The position numbers and the translations under genes are program-made. Of a stretch of DNA of 64,000 nucleotides, positions 1 through 9,454 are shown piece after piece (position 1 is the first letter of the stretch; each line of letters starts with the position of its first letter). The notes below the pieces were generated by a model, which was not told the DNA's origin, did no database searches, and saw only the letters and a list, made by a program, of their open reading frames with translations. The DNA is from CAYWIT01 sp964458415 (lineage in GTDB: Bacteria; Pseudomonadota; Alphaproteobacteria; Micavibrionales; UBA2020): contig CAYWIT010000001.1 in NCBI GenBank assembly GCA_964458415.1, positions 186,001-250,000 on the forward strand. The letters run 5' to 3'.

Positions 1-2
1 CG

Positions 3-2099
3 GATGACCAGATCGTGACGGATGAATCCCTGCTGACGGGCGAATCCGTGCCTGTACGGAAACAGTTTCATGCAGGAAAGGATATTCCGGCAGCAAAACC
101 TGGCGGAGACGGCTCGCCGCATGTTTTCGCGGGATCTCTGGTTGTGCAGGGCAGTGGGCGTGTTCTGGTGGAGGCAACCGGCGTCAAAAGCGCGATAGGG
201 CGTATCGGACGGGCGCTGGCAGGTATCCAGATGGAGCCGCCGCGTCTCCAGCAGCAAACCAAAAAAGTCGTTGTTTTTTTTGCAGCGATCGGTATGAGCC
301 TTTGTCTGGCGGTGGTCGCTATCTATGGTTTTTTGAAGGGGGACTGGACAGCGGCGTTGCTGCAGGGGATTGCGCTTGGCATGACGTTGTTGCCGGAGGA
401 GTTTCCCCTGACGTTGACGGTTTTCATGGTGATGGGGGCCTGGCGCATTTCAAAAGCCCGTGTCCTGACAAGGCGCGCCGCCTCTATCGAGACGCTCGGT
501 TCAGCAACGGTGCTGTGTACCGACAAGACCGGCACGTTGACGCAAAATAAAATGTCCATCGTCTTTCTGCAGGCGGGCGGGGAGGTCTGGCAGGCCGGGG
601 GGATGGCAGGACAGGCGCTTTCAGAACCACTCAGCGCGCTGGTGCGGGCAGGAAGGAAGTCATGCAAGGAAGATTCGCATGATCCGATGGATCTTGCATT
701 TTCCGTTTTCCCCTTGCCGGAGGGGCGGGAACAGGACGCCCGTATGCGCCACTATAGCCTGAAATCCGGATCCCCGATAATGGCGCAGGCTTACAGTGCT
801 GGTGAGAAGTATCGTGTTTTTGCCAAGGGCGCACCGGAGGCTATTGCTGCGGCCTGTCATTTATCGCCAGAGCAGACGGAGCGGTTGCATGACGATGTGC
901 GCGCATTGGCGGCGGAGGGCATGCGCGTTCTCGCTGTGGCGGAGGCCGGGTTTTCCGGTGCGGTCCTGCCTGAATCGGCAGGGGCTTTTGACTATCGCTA
1001 TCTGGGCCTTGTCGGATTTGCCGATCCGATAAGGGAGGCCGTTCCGGTGGCGGTGGCCGAGTGCCGCAGCGCTGGAATTCGTGTCGTGATGATTACAGGA
1101 GACTATCCTGCGACGGCGCGCGCAATTGCATTGCAGGCGGGCATTGCCGTGGACAAGGTTCTTTCCGGAGACGAGATCGCAGCCATGACCGATGCGGTAT
1201 TTGCCGACGCTGTGGCGGAGGTGAACGTTTTTGCCCGGATTGTGCCGGAGCAGAAGCTGCGGATCGTCGAGGCGCTCAAGAAAAACGGTGAAATTGTGGC
1301 CATGACAGGGGATGGCGTGAACGATGCGCCATCGCTCAAGGCCGCGCATATCGGCGTGGCTATGGGCGGACGGGGAACCGACGTGGCGCGGGAGGCGTCG
1401 TCGATTGTGCTGCTGGATGATAATTTCGACGCGCTGGTCAGCACGATCGCGCTCGGGCGGCGTATTTACGACAACCTGCGTAAGGCGATGACCTATATCA
1501 TTTCCATTCATGTTCCTATCGCGGGTCTGGCGCTCTGGCCTGTGTTGCTTGACATGCCGTTAATCCTCACGCCGCTGCTGATCGCCTTGCTGGAGATGGT
1601 GATTGATCCGGCCTGTTCGGTTGTGCTGGAGGCGGAGGAAGCGGAGGGAGATGTCATGCGGCGCAAGCCGCGGGATCCGCGCTCGCCGCTTCTCTCGCGC
1701 CCTGTGCTGTTATGGGGCGTTATACAGGGGGCCGTTTCCTTGATCATGGTTATGATTGTGCTGGCCTTTGCAACATGGAAAGACGTGCCGGAAGACGCGC
1801 TGCGTTCGCTTGTCTTCATGCTTCTGCTGTTTTGCAATCTGGCGCTTATTCTTGCCAACAGATCGTTCAGCACTTCCCTGCTGGCGGCTTTTCGGAGGCG
1901 GAACCCGCTGCTGGGCTGGGGGCTTCTCGGCATCGCGGTCATGTTTGGCGGGATTCTGCTGTTTCCTCCGTTTGCGGAGACCTTTCGTCTAGGGGCGCTT
2001 CAGTGGAGCGGTCTGGCCGTGGCGGCGGGTGGCGGATTTATTGTTTTACTGATATTGGAAGCACTTAAGCCCCTCTGGGGGAGCCGGTTGAAGGCTTGA
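3..2099 (+). CDS. P-type cation-transporting ATPase (5' end cut by window)
   Basis: The reading frame is open from base 3, so the true start lies upstream; the 698 visible residues begin inside the actuator domain just before its TGES loop. Seen: TGES near residue 12, the phosphorylation motif DKTGTLT with the Asp codon at 522-524, the hinge motif GDGVNDAP, and hydrophobic helices at the C-terminus. This order is diagnostic of P-type ATPases, which pump cations using ATP through a phospho-Asp intermediate. The absence of heavy-metal CPx in the visible part and the Ca2+-ATPase-like layout suggest a P2-like pump. The motif before the phosphorylation site is PEEFP rather than the PEGLP of Ca2+ pumps, so the transported ion cannot be assigned. 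Confidence 0.93.
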   Translation, partial: DDQIVTDESLLTGESVPVRKQFHAGKDIPAAKPGGDGSPHVFAGSLVVQGSGRVLVEATGVKSAIGRIGRALAGIQMEPPRLQQQTKKVVVFFAAIGMSLCLAVVAIYGFLKGDWTAALLQGIALGMTLLPEEFPLTLTVFMVMGAWRISKARVLTRRAASIETLGSATVLCTDKTGTLTQNKMSIVFLQAGGEVWQAGGMAGQALSEPLSALVRAGRKSCKEDSHDPMDLAFSVFPLPEGREQDARMRHYSLKSGSPIMAQAYSAGEKYRVFAKGAPEAIAAACHLSPEQTERLHDDVRALAAEGMRVLAVAEAGFSGAVLPESAGAFDYRYLGLVGFADPIREAVPVAVAECRSAGIRVVMITGDYPATARAIALQAGIAVDKVLSGDEIAAMTDAVFADAVAEVNVFARIVPEQKLRIVEALKKNGEIVAMTGDGVNDAPSLKAAHIGVAMGGRGTDVAREASSIVLLDDNFDALVSTIALGRRIYDNLRKAMTYIISIHVPIAGLALWPVLLDMPLILTPLLIALLEMVIDPACSVVLEAEEAEGDVMRRKPRDPRSPLLSRPVLLWGVIQGAVSLIMVMIVLAFATWKDVPEDALRSLVFMLLLFCNLALILANRSFSTSLLAAFRRRNPLLGWGLLGIAVMFGGILLFPPFAETFRLGALQWSGLAVAAGGGFIVLLILEALKPLWGSRLKA

Positions 2100-2158
2100 A
2101 ATAGCGCATGACTTTTGAGGGTGATTGGGCTATTTTCATCGGGAGCAAGAGGTGACAT

Positions 2159-3523
2159 ATGGATAGAAAACTGCTGCATAAATATGATCGGCCTGTGCCG
2201 CGTTATACCAGCTATCCGACAGCACCGCATTTCAAGGCGGCGCTGTCGAGCGACGAATATGCACGTATTCTGTCGGGGATCCCGCAGGAAAAAGGCATTT
2301 CGCTTTACGTTCATATTCCGTTTTGCCGCCACCTTTGCTTTTATTGCGCGTGCAACACAAAGATCATCGATCATAACGCCCCGGTGGCTGAATATCTGGG
2401 TACGGTGCGCAGGGAAGTGGAAATGGCCGCGAAAGCCATTGGGCGGCAGCAGCGCGTGACGCATATCCACTTCGGCGGAGGTACGCCGAACTTCGCCGCG
2501 GCAAAAGATCTGGGTGCGCTGCTGGATGTTATCGGCGACAGGTTTGAGCGCGCCGGGAATCTGGTGACGGCGATGGAAATAGATCCGCGCTTGCTGACAC
2601 AGGAAATGGCGGGGGAGATTGCGGCACTCGGCGTGAACCGGATCAGCTTCGGCGTTCAGGATTTTCATCCCGAGGTGCAAAAGGCGATTAACCGGATCCA
2701 GCCTTTCGAGCAGGTCAAGGCTTGTACGGAATGGCTGCGTGCGGCGGGCATCCAGAGCGTCAATTACGACATGATCTATGGGCTGCCCCTGCAAACAGTG
2801 GACATCATGCGTGAAAGCATTGCGCTTGCCGTGCAGTTGCGGCCGGAGCGCGTGGCGCTATTCGGTTATGCCCATGTGCCGTGGTTCAAGGAGCATCAGA
2901 AAAAACTGGAAGAATTCCCGATGCCGGATACCGAGGCGCGGTTTGAAATGGCGGAAGTGGCGCGAACGGATCTGCTGGCGGCAGGTTATGTGCCTGTGGG
3001 CATTGATCATTTTGCCTTGCCGGGGGATGAGCTGGCGAAGGCCGCGCAAGAGCGCAAGCTGCGCCGCAACTTTCAGGGCTATACGACGGATGGCGAGGAT
3101 ATTCTCGCCGGATTCGGCCAGACCTCCATTTCCAACTACGTGACAGCCTATGCCCAGAACACTGATCGCAATATCGAGTACCGGGAGCGTGTCATGGCCG
3201 GGATGTTTCCTGTCGTGCGCGGCTGTCTGCTGAGCGCCGAGGATATTTACCGCCGGTCTGTCATCGAGCAGGTTATGTGTTATGGCGCGGTGAATCTGGC
3301 AGCACTGGAAGGAGCGGATCATTTTGCGGATAAAGCTTGGGCCGGAGCGCAGGCGAAACTTGCGCCGCTGGTGGAGGACGGTCTTGTGACATTGGAGGAC
3401 AACGGCCTGTCCGTGACAGAGATAGGGCAGCCTTTTATCCGTGTAGTGGCGAGCTGCTTTGACGCTTATTTGCCGCCAGAGGCTGCTGCGGATGCGCCAC
3501 AGCGCCATGCCAAGGCCATATAG
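2159..3523 (+). CDS. hemN: Oxygen-independent coproporphyrinogen III oxidase (radical SAM)
   Basis: 454 residues, the usual HemN length. The radical-SAM cluster motif is visible near residue 60 (HIPFCRHLCFYCACN; Cys-x3-Cys-x2-Cys plus the extra HemN Cys). The N-terminus (YDRPVPRYTSYPTAPHF) and the FGGGTPN glycine motif are typical of true HemN rather than HemW. It converts coproporphyrinogen III to protoporphyrinogen IX without oxygen in the cytoplasm. An AGAGGTGAC ribosome site precedes the ATG. Glucokinase starts eight bases after its stop, so the two are probably co-transcribed. HemN implies haem synthesis under low oxygen, which fits the hydrogenase genes downstream. Confidence 0.95.
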   Translation: MDRKLLHKYDRPVPRYTSYPTAPHFKAALSSDEYARILSGIPQEKGISLYVHIPFCRHLCFYCACNTKIIDHNAPVAEYLGTVRREVEMAAKAIGRQQRVTHIHFGGGTPNFAAAKDLGALLDVIGDRFERAGNLVTAMEIDPRLLTQEMAGEIAALGVNRISFGVQDFHPEVQKAINRIQPFEQVKACTEWLRAAGIQSVNYDMIYGLPLQTVDIMRESIALAVQLRPERVALFGYAHVPWFKEHQKKLEEFPMPDTEARFEMAEVARTDLLAAGYVPVGIDHFALPGDELAKAAQERKLRRNFQGYTTDGEDILAGFGQTSISNYVTAYAQNTDRNIEYRERVMAGMFPVVRGCLLSAEDIYRRSVIEQVMCYGAVNLAALEGADHFADKAWAGAQAKLAPLVEDGLVTLEDNGLSVTEIGQPFIRVVASCFDAYLPPEAAADAPQRHAKAI

Positions 3524-3530
3524 GCCGCAA

Positions 3531-4466
3531 ATGGTAAAGCTGATCGCAGATATTGGCGCTACGAATGCAAGGTTTGCGCTGGTTGATAACGGCGCTATCG
3601 GCCATATCCGGGTTTTGCCGTGCGCTGATTATCCAACGCTGGCAGAGGCCGCCTGCGCTTACCTCGATCTGGAGAAGGCGGCGGCGGAAAGCGGTGCTTT
3701 CGCTGTGGCGACGGCGCTTGATGGCACGGATCGGGTTGAAATGACCAATCACGCATGGAAATTCTCAATCGAGGATACCCGTGCGGCCATCGGCCTTGCG
3801 CAGTTGCGCGTGATAAATGATTTCGAGGCTTTGGCCCATGCCGTGCCGTATCTGCAGGCAACGGATTATTACCAGCTGGGTGGCGTGGCGCCCCGCAAAG
3901 GCCTGCCCATCGGTATCATTGGTCCCGGTACGGGGCTTGGCGTGGCGGCGGTATTTTTTTCAGAGGGAAAGCCGGTGCCTTCTCCGGCTGAAGGCGGGCA
4001 TGTGACCATGCCTGCCATGAATGCCCGTGAATTCGCGCTCTTCGAATACCTGAAAAAAACGAAATATCACCACATTTCCGGTGAGCGGGTTTGCTCCGGC
4101 AAAGGGCTGGTCAATCTCTATCAGGCGGTCTGCGGGGTGGACGGCTTGTGCTTGCCCGAACGCGCGCCGGCAGAGATCACGGCAGCGGCGCTTGCGGGGG
4201 CTTGCGCGGTTTGCAGCGAAGTGGTGGATCTTTTTTGTCATTTCCTTGGTGTGCTGGCGGGAAATCTGGCGCTGACACTGGGAGCGGGCGGCGGTATTTA
4301 TATCGCAGGCGGCATCGTGCCGCAGCTGGGCGAAAACTATTTTCGCGTCTCGCGTTTCCGTACCAGCTTTCAGGACAAGGGCCGTTTTAGCGATTACGTC
4401 GCGCGGATTCCGACTTTTGTGATTACGCATCCCTATCCCGGCTTCGAAGGGCTTGTCAGGATATAA
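3531..4466 (+). CDS. glk: Glucokinase
   Basis: Phosphorylates glucose to glucose-6-phosphate with ATP. 311 residues from the ATG at 3531, chosen because it lies just after the hemN stop and gives the standard N-terminus MVKLIADIGATNARFAL, which is the phosphate-binding loop of the family; the frame itself stays open further upstream inside hemN. The second nucleotide motif GIIGPGTGLGVAAVF is present, as is the C-terminal PYPGFEGL segment. No ROK-type zinc Cys cluster is seen, so this is the proteobacterial Glk family rather than ROK. It probably supplies glucose-6-phosphate from sugars released by the convergent alpha-glucosidase. Confidence 0.93.
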   Translation: MVKLIADIGATNARFALVDNGAIGHIRVLPCADYPTLAEAACAYLDLEKAAAESGAFAVATALDGTDRVEMTNHAWKFSIEDTRAAIGLAQLRVINDFEALAHAVPYLQATDYYQLGGVAPRKGLPIGIIGPGTGLGVAAVFFSEGKPVPSPAEGGHVTMPAMNAREFALFEYLKKTKYHHISGERVCSGKGLVNLYQAVCGVDGLCLPERAPAEITAAALAGACAVCSEVVDLFCHFLGVLAGNLALTLGAGGGIYIAGGIVPQLGENYFRVSRFRTSFQDKGRFSDYVARIPTFVITHPYPGFEGLVRI

Positions 4467-4478
4467 GCCCTTAGCCTT

Positions 4479-6104
4479 TTATCCCATTTTGCCGAAATAG
4501 CCGCCGAAAGCCGGAAGAGTCAGGGCCGTTTCCTGACGGCTGAATGGCAGGCCATGGCCGGCCACATCCGTGCAGCCCTCCGGTAAATCAAGAGAGGCCA
4601 CGGCCCTGCCGAGATTAAAAACGCAAAGAAGGATATCCGGACCGGTTTCACGCGTAAAGGCCAGAACGGGATGGCTGGTGTTCATGAAGCGGATATCTCC
4701 CGTCACGAGCGCGGGGATCGCTTTGCGCCATTTCAGGAAATTTCGCGTGAAGAGAAGGGGGGAATCGCTGTTTTTTTCCTGCTGATCAACGGATTTTTCC
4801 AGATGTTCGGGCGGGACCGGCAGCCAGGGTTTTTCTGCTGTGCTAAATCCGGCATTTCTTGCCGTGCTGTTCCAAGGCATCGGCGTCCGGCAGCCATCGC
4901 GGCCTTTGTCTTCGGGCCAGAGGAAAATACCATAGGGGTCCTGCAGGTCTTCAAAGGAAATATCGGCTTCGGTCAAGCCCAACTCCTCGCCCTCATACAG
5001 GAAGGCTGTTCCTTTGAAGCAGGTCAGCAGGGCGATGAGCTGTTTTGTCTGCCGGTCGTCCGGCTGGCCATCGACGGCCCAGCGGGTGGCCACGCGCGCA
5101 ACATCGTGGTTGGAAAAAGCCCACGACGGCCAACTGTCGTGCGGTTCTCGGAAATACTCCTCAACCGTGCCGCGCAGGTCTGGCGTATTGCAGGCGTTGG
5201 GGCGCAGCAGCGCGAAGTTATAGGCGGTGTGCAGCCTTTCCGGTCCGTTGGTATAGGCGATGCTGGTCTTGATTTGCTCGTCATCGCCGATTTCCGCGAC
5301 CATCATGCGGTCGGGATAGGCATCTGTCAGCTTGCGCAAACGGTTGATAAATGGAATCATTTCCGGCTGGGTCTTGTCGTAGAGGTGGCGCTGCCAGTAA
5401 TAGGGATGCGTCGTCCGGCTGGCGGCCTGTTGGCGGTCAAAACCTTCTAGCGGGGGGTTGTCCCGCAGCAGGGCGTCATGGATGCAATGATTGAGCGCAT
5501 CAAGCCGGAACCCGTCTACGCCCTTGTCCAGCCACCATTGGGCAATGGCCAGCAGGGTCTCCTGTACTTCCGCATTGCGGATATTCAGGTCGGGCTGTTC
5601 TTTCAGGAACTGGTGATTATAGTATTGGCCGCGTCTGGAATCGAATTGCCAGGCGCTGCCACCAAAGACCGACATCCAGTTGTTTGGTGGCGTGCCGTCC
5701 GGACGCGGATCAGCCCAGACATACCAGTCGGCTTTGGGATTATCGCGGCTTTTGCGGCTCTCCTGAAACCAGGGGTGTTTCTCTGAAGTATGGTTAAGCA
5801 CAAGATCGATAATAAGCTTGAGCCCGCGCTTGTGCATTCCTTCCAGCATTGCGTCGAAATCGGCAAGGCAGCCAAAAATCGGATCCACGTTTTTATAATC
5901 GGAAACGTCATAGCCGAAATCCGCCATGGGGGAGGTAAAAAATGGCGAGAGCCATACGCCCTCCACGCCCAGCGAAACGATATAATCAAGTTTTTGCGTG
6001 ATGCCCTTCAGATCGCCAATGCCATCCCCGTTGCTGTCAGAAAAACTACGTGGATAAACCTGATAAATGACGCCGCCGCGCCACCATTCTTTCTTTTTGT
6101 TCAT
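4479..6104 (-). CDS. GH13 alpha-glucosidase (oligo-1,6-glucosidase type)
   Basis: 541 residues from the ATG at 6104, preceded by AAAGGA; a longer in-frame start at 6173 lies inside the upstream antiporter gene and would add a basic tail without homology. The four conserved GH13 regions are visible: DLVLNHTS near residue 100, GFRLDALNH near 202 (catalytic Asp), AEIGD near 268 (acid/base Glu) and SNHD near 331 (transition-state Asp). No signal peptide is seen, so it is cytoplasmic and probably hydrolyses imported malto- or isomalto-oligosaccharides. It converges with glk, which would phosphorylate the glucose. Trehalose-6-phosphate hydrolase or trehalose synthase-like activity cannot be excluded. 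Confidence 0.88.
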   Translation of the reverse strand: MNKKKEWWRGGVIYQVYPRSFSDSNGDGIGDLKGITQKLDYIVSLGVEGVWLSPFFTSPMADFGYDVSDYKNVDPIFGCLADFDAMLEGMHKRGLKLIIDLVLNHTSEKHPWFQESRKSRDNPKADWYVWADPRPDGTPPNNWMSVFGGSAWQFDSRRGQYYNHQFLKEQPDLNIRNAEVQETLLAIAQWWLDKGVDGFRLDALNHCIHDALLRDNPPLEGFDRQQAASRTTHPYYWQRHLYDKTQPEMIPFINRLRKLTDAYPDRMMVAEIGDDEQIKTSIAYTNGPERLHTAYNFALLRPNACNTPDLRGTVEEYFREPHDSWPSWAFSNHDVARVATRWAVDGQPDDRQTKQLIALLTCFKGTAFLYEGEELGLTEADISFEDLQDPYGIFLWPEDKGRDGCRTPMPWNSTARNAGFSTAEKPWLPVPPEHLEKSVDQQEKNSDSPLLFTRNFLKWRKAIPALVTGDIRFMNTSHPVLAFTRETGPDILLCVFNLGRAVASLDLPEGCTDVAGHGLPFSRQETALTLPAFGGYFGKMG

Positions 6105-6114
6105 AAAAAATCCT

Positions 6115-7359
6115 TTAATTTTCCTGTTTTTCGATGTCTGTTTGGCTTTCCGCTTCATCCTTTGATTCTTCACCGGTCAACCGGATCGCCCAAGCCGTCA
6201 GGAAGGGGCCGATTGTTTCAAAAGCAGCAACCATCGCCAGAACAAGAGCGGAAATCTTGTAGGATATTTCAGGTGCCAGACTGGCCGTTGTTGCGACGAG
6301 GCCGATGGCCATTCCGGCCATGGGCGTCAGCATCATGGTTATTGCCGTTGATTCGATGCGGGGGGTGTCGCGAAAATATCCGGCGGTATGGGCGCCAATA
6401 AATTTCCCCCCGATGCGGGCGATCACCAGCAACAGCGCGACAAGTCCGGCATCGTAAAGATCGGCCAGATTTATTTTTGCTCCGGCCATAACGAAAAGGA
6501 CAATAAAAAACAGATCGCCGCCCTCACCAAGTCCGACCCTTGACAGGTTGTGCTTTTTTGTTTCGAGCGTGCATGTCGCAATGCCGAGAATCAGCGGTGC
6601 CAGCAGTTTTGAAACATCAAGCATTTGACAGAAGCCGAGTGTCAGCATGATGGCACCGATGACGATCGCGAAGCGGTAATGGGCATTGCGTCCGCCGAGC
6701 AAAACGGCAATGCGCGTGGCAAGCCAGGCCACGCCAATGGCGACGAGAGACGCGCCCAAAAGGCGGTAAGCGGGAACGCCGATAACATAGGAGAGGCTTT
6801 TGTCTTCGGAGGCAATGGCGAAAGGCAGGGCTATTGAAAAAAGAATGAACGAGAGCAGGTTGTTCATCGCCACAAGTTCCTTGGCGCGCTCTGTTACCGG
6901 CCCTCTGGCGCCAAGTTCATCGCAGACATGGACAAGTACTGCGGGAGAAGAAGATACGGCGATAGCCGCCACCAGAATGCCGATGACGGGGCTGTAGTCG
7001 CAGAGATGCATCACAAAGAAAACAAGCGTGAAGGTGAACAGGGATTCAAACAGCGCAAAGGTCAGGAGTGTGCCGGATTTCAGCATAGCCTGCGGATGCA
7101 GCATGTTGCCGAGCTTGTAGAGGATCAGGCCAAGGGCAATATCAATTATCATGGAAGAGGCCGCCATCATCTGCTTGCCGATAATGCCAAGCCCAGACGG
7201 CCCCAGCAGCATGCCGAGCAGCATGAAGGCGGTCACCGTGGGCATCCAGTGAAACCTGTTGGCGATCACGCCGCCAGTAACGCCAAGCATCAGGAATGTG
7301 CCGAAAACAATCAGTGTATTGGCCTCAACCTGCGTGGGGAGAAAATTAAAAAAATCCAT
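6115..7359 (-). CDS. Kef-type monovalent cation/proton antiporter (CPA2)
   Basis: 414 residues, strongly hydrophobic with about a dozen membrane helices, matching the Na+/H+ exchanger domain of KefB/KefC and related CPA2 proteins (early segment LGMLLGPSGLGIIG is typical). The cytoplasmic nucleotide-binding RCK/TrkA-N domain of true KefB/C is missing; the protein ends with a short acidic tail. It likely exchanges K+ or Na+ for H+ at the inner membrane. The alpha-glucosidase start lies 10 bases downstream, so they may form one unit, though with no clear functional link. It is divergent from the hydrogenase operon. Confidence 0.87.
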   Translation of the reverse strand: MDFFNFLPTQVEANTLIVFGTFLMLGVTGGVIANRFHWMPTVTAFMLLGMLLGPSGLGIIGKQMMAASSMIIDIALGLILYKLGNMLHPQAMLKSGTLLTFALFESLFTFTLVFFVMHLCDYSPVIGILVAAIAVSSSPAVLVHVCDELGARGPVTERAKELVAMNNLLSFILFSIALPFAIASEDKSLSYVIGVPAYRLLGASLVAIGVAWLATRIAVLLGGRNAHYRFAIVIGAIMLTLGFCQMLDVSKLLAPLILGIATCTLETKKHNLSRVGLGEGGDLFFIVLFVMAGAKINLADLYDAGLVALLLVIARIGGKFIGAHTAGYFRDTPRIESTAITMMLTPMAGMAIGLVATTASLAPEISYKISALVLAMVAAFETIGPFLTAWAIRLTGEESKDEAESQTDIEKQEN

Positions 7360-7500
7360 TTATTTCAAATCCCGTTGAGGGCGCGCCGGGGATCGGGGGT
7401 AAAATCCACTTCTGGAAATGGCGCATGGTTTTTATCCCTGTTGGCGGTGTACGGTTGTATACAGATTGTGTATATTACCTGATTAACAGGAATATTGAAT

Positions 7501-8634
7501 ATGAATTTTACCCCGGCCTGTATTGATCGTTGTGATTTTGACCGCCTCTTTGAGGTGCTCCGGAGCCGCGGGTATGAAACTGTCGGACCTGTCATGCGCG
7601 ACGGGGCGATTCTTTATGATGAAATTAGCACGGCGGCGGATATGCCGCAGGGCTGGGGGGATGAGCAGGATGCGGGAACCTATCGCCTGAAGCGGCGGTC
7701 CGATGCGGCTCTTTTTGGGTATAACATGGGTCCGCAATCATGGAAAAAATTCCTTTTTCTCCCGCGGGAGAAGTTATGGACGGCGCATAAGAACGCCGAG
7801 GGTTTTGAAATCGCGCCTGTGCAGGAAGAAGCGCCGCGCTACGCTTTTATCGGCGTGCGGGCCTGCGAGATTGCGGCAATTCGTATACAGGACGAGGTGT
7901 TTATGGGACGGGGGGCGCATAACCCGCGTTATGAATCCCGGCGCAGGAATGCTTTTATCGTCGCGGTCAATTGCGGACAGGCAGCAAAGACCTGTTTTTG
8001 TATTTCGATGAAGACGGGGCCGCAGGTGACGGCGGGCTATGACATGGCGCTGACCGAGATTATTGACGGGCCGCAGCATTACTTTCTGATGGAGGCAGGC
8101 TCGGAATCCGGAGCAGAAGTTCTGGCGGCTTTACCGCAGCGGCCTGCTGTGGAGGACGATATGAAACGGGCGGCGGCTTGTGTCAGGAATGCGGAAAAAC
8201 AAATGGGGAGGCAACTTGATACGCAGGATATCAAGGATGTTCTGTATCGCAACATGGAAAATTCACGCTGGGACGCGGTGGCGGAGCGGTGCCTGTCCTG
8301 CGCCAATTGTACGCTGGCCTGTCCGACCTGTTTTTGCTCGACGGTCGAAGACGTGACGGATTTGTCCGGTGCGCATGCGGAGCGCTGGCAAACATGGGAT
8401 TCGTGTTTCACCACCGATTTCTCTTATATCCATGGCGCGGGCGCGATACGCTCCTCGACCAAGGCGCGCTATCGCCAGTGGATGACGCATAAACTGGCGA
8501 CATGGATTGACCAGTTTGGATCATCCGGTTGTGTGGGCTGCGGGCGCTGCATTGCCTGGTGCCCTGTCGGTATTGATATCACTGAAGAAGCCCGCGCTAT
8601 CCGTGCCAGTGACAAAGGGGAGCCGCATGGCTGA
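7501..8634 (+). CDS. hydB: [NiFe]-hydrogenase beta subunit, 4Fe-4S electron transfer (HydB-like)
   Basis: 377 residues. Two ferredoxin-type Cys clusters lie near the C-terminus: CLSCANCTLACP followed by CFC, and GCVGCGRCIAWCPVG. This layout matches the beta subunit of group 3b sulfhydrogenases (HydB of Pyrococcus), which passes electrons between the hydrogenase dimer and the flavin subunit. The ATG at 7501 has an AACAGG site; a TTG six bases upstream is possible. The next three genes are the gamma, delta and alpha subunits, each overlapping its neighbour, so the four are translationally coupled. The gene opens the hydrogenase operon. Confidence 0.88.
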   Translation: MNFTPACIDRCDFDRLFEVLRSRGYETVGPVMRDGAILYDEISTAADMPQGWGDEQDAGTYRLKRRSDAALFGYNMGPQSWKKFLFLPREKLWTAHKNAEGFEIAPVQEEAPRYAFIGVRACEIAAIRIQDEVFMGRGAHNPRYESRRRNAFIVAVNCGQAAKTCFCISMKTGPQVTAGYDMALTEIIDGPQHYFLMEAGSESGAEVLAALPQRPAVEDDMKRAAACVRNAEKQMGRQLDTQDIKDVLYRNMENSRWDAVAERCLSCANCTLACPTCFCSTVEDVTDLSGAHAERWQTWDSCFTTDFSYIHGAGAIRSSTKARYRQWMTHKLATWIDQFGSSGCVGCGRCIAWCPVGIDITEEARAIRASDKGEPHG

Positions 8635-9454
8635 TTTCGACCCCATGCAACCGCTGCGCTTCCGGATTATTGCCAAGCGGGATAAAAGGCCGGATTGCGT
8701 GATGCTGACGGTGCAGCCTGTCGGGGAAATTTCCTGTTGCGGCTTTGCCCCGGGCCAGTTTTATATGCTTTATGCCTTTGGTCATGGAGAGGTGCCGGTC
8801 TCGGTCAGCGGAGATCCGGCGGATTCATCCTGTCTGCTATTTACCATCAAGGAGGTCGGTTCCGTTACTTCCGCGCTTTGCGAGATGGCTGTCGGAGACA
8901 TGCTTGGCCTGCGGGGGCCTTTTGGCAGTGTCTGGCCGCTTGATAAGCTGCGTGGGCGCGATGTTGTGCTGATGGCGGGAGGGCTCGGGATTGCGCCGCT
9001 ACGCCCTGCAATTCTCCGCTTGATACAGGAGCGTGGGGAGTATGGACGCGTAATGCTACTCTACGGAGCGCGCGCGCCGGAACGTATACTGTTTGGCGGT
9101 GATCTTGAGGACTGGAAAAAGAAGATTGACGTGATAGTGACTGTTGATGAAGGATCTGCGGGCTGGCAGGGGCCGGTGGGTCTGGTGACGGAACAGGTTG
9201 CAGGCCTTGGATTTTCGCCGGAAAAATCCGCTGCGCTTGTCTGCGGACCTGAGCCGATGATGCGTTTCTCTATCGCTGCGCTACGGCGGCGCGGGATGGT
9301 TTCCGGTAATATCCATCTTTCTATGGAACGGAACATGAAGTGTGCGATTGCGCAATGCGGACGCTGTCAGTTCGGCCCGCATTTTATCTGCAGCGAGGGG
9401 CCTGTATTTTCCTTTGATCATGTTGAGGCTCTTTTGCAGGTAGAGGGGGTATGA
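8627..9454 (+). CDS. hydG: [NiFe]-hydrogenase gamma subunit, FAD/NAD(P)-binding diaphorase (HydG-like)
   Basis: 275 residues from the ATG at 8627, which overlaps the upstream stop by eight bases and follows AAAGGGGAG. It has the ferredoxin-reductase fold: FAD-binding segment GQFYMLYAFG near residue 43, NAD(P)-binding LMAGGLGIAPLRP near 120, and a C-terminal [2Fe-2S] Cys cluster (CAIAQCGRCQFGP plus FIC). This is the order seen in the gamma subunit of group 3b hydrogenases and in dihydroorotate dehydrogenase electron-transfer subunits. It should exchange electrons with NAD(P)H in the cytoplasm. HydG here means the sulfhydrogenase gamma subunit, not the [FeFe]-hydrogenase maturase of the same name. 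Confidence 0.87.
   Translation: MADFDPMQPLRFRIIAKRDKRPDCVMLTVQPVGEISCCGFAPGQFYMLYAFGHGEVPVSVSGDPADSSCLLFTIKEVGSVTSALCEMAVGDMLGLRGPFGSVWPLDKLRGRDVVLMAGGLGIAPLRPAILRLIQERGEYGRVMLLYGARAPERILFGGDLEDWKKKIDVIVTVDEGSAGWQGPVGLVTEQVAGLGFSPEKSAALVCGPEPMMRFSIAALRRRGMVSGNIHLSMERNMKCAIAQCGRCQFGPHFICSEGPVFSFDHVEALLQVEGV

Noticed and set aside
2115..2145. FNR-like sequence before hemN (TTGAG-N4-ATTGG)
   Set aside because: Matches only part of the consensus and lacks the second half-site; too weak despite the plausible biology.
7445..7480. Direct repeat TGTATA...TGTATA and TATATT before hydB
   Set aside because: A -10-like box is present but no -35 at a suitable distance and no known operator; not enough to call a promoter.
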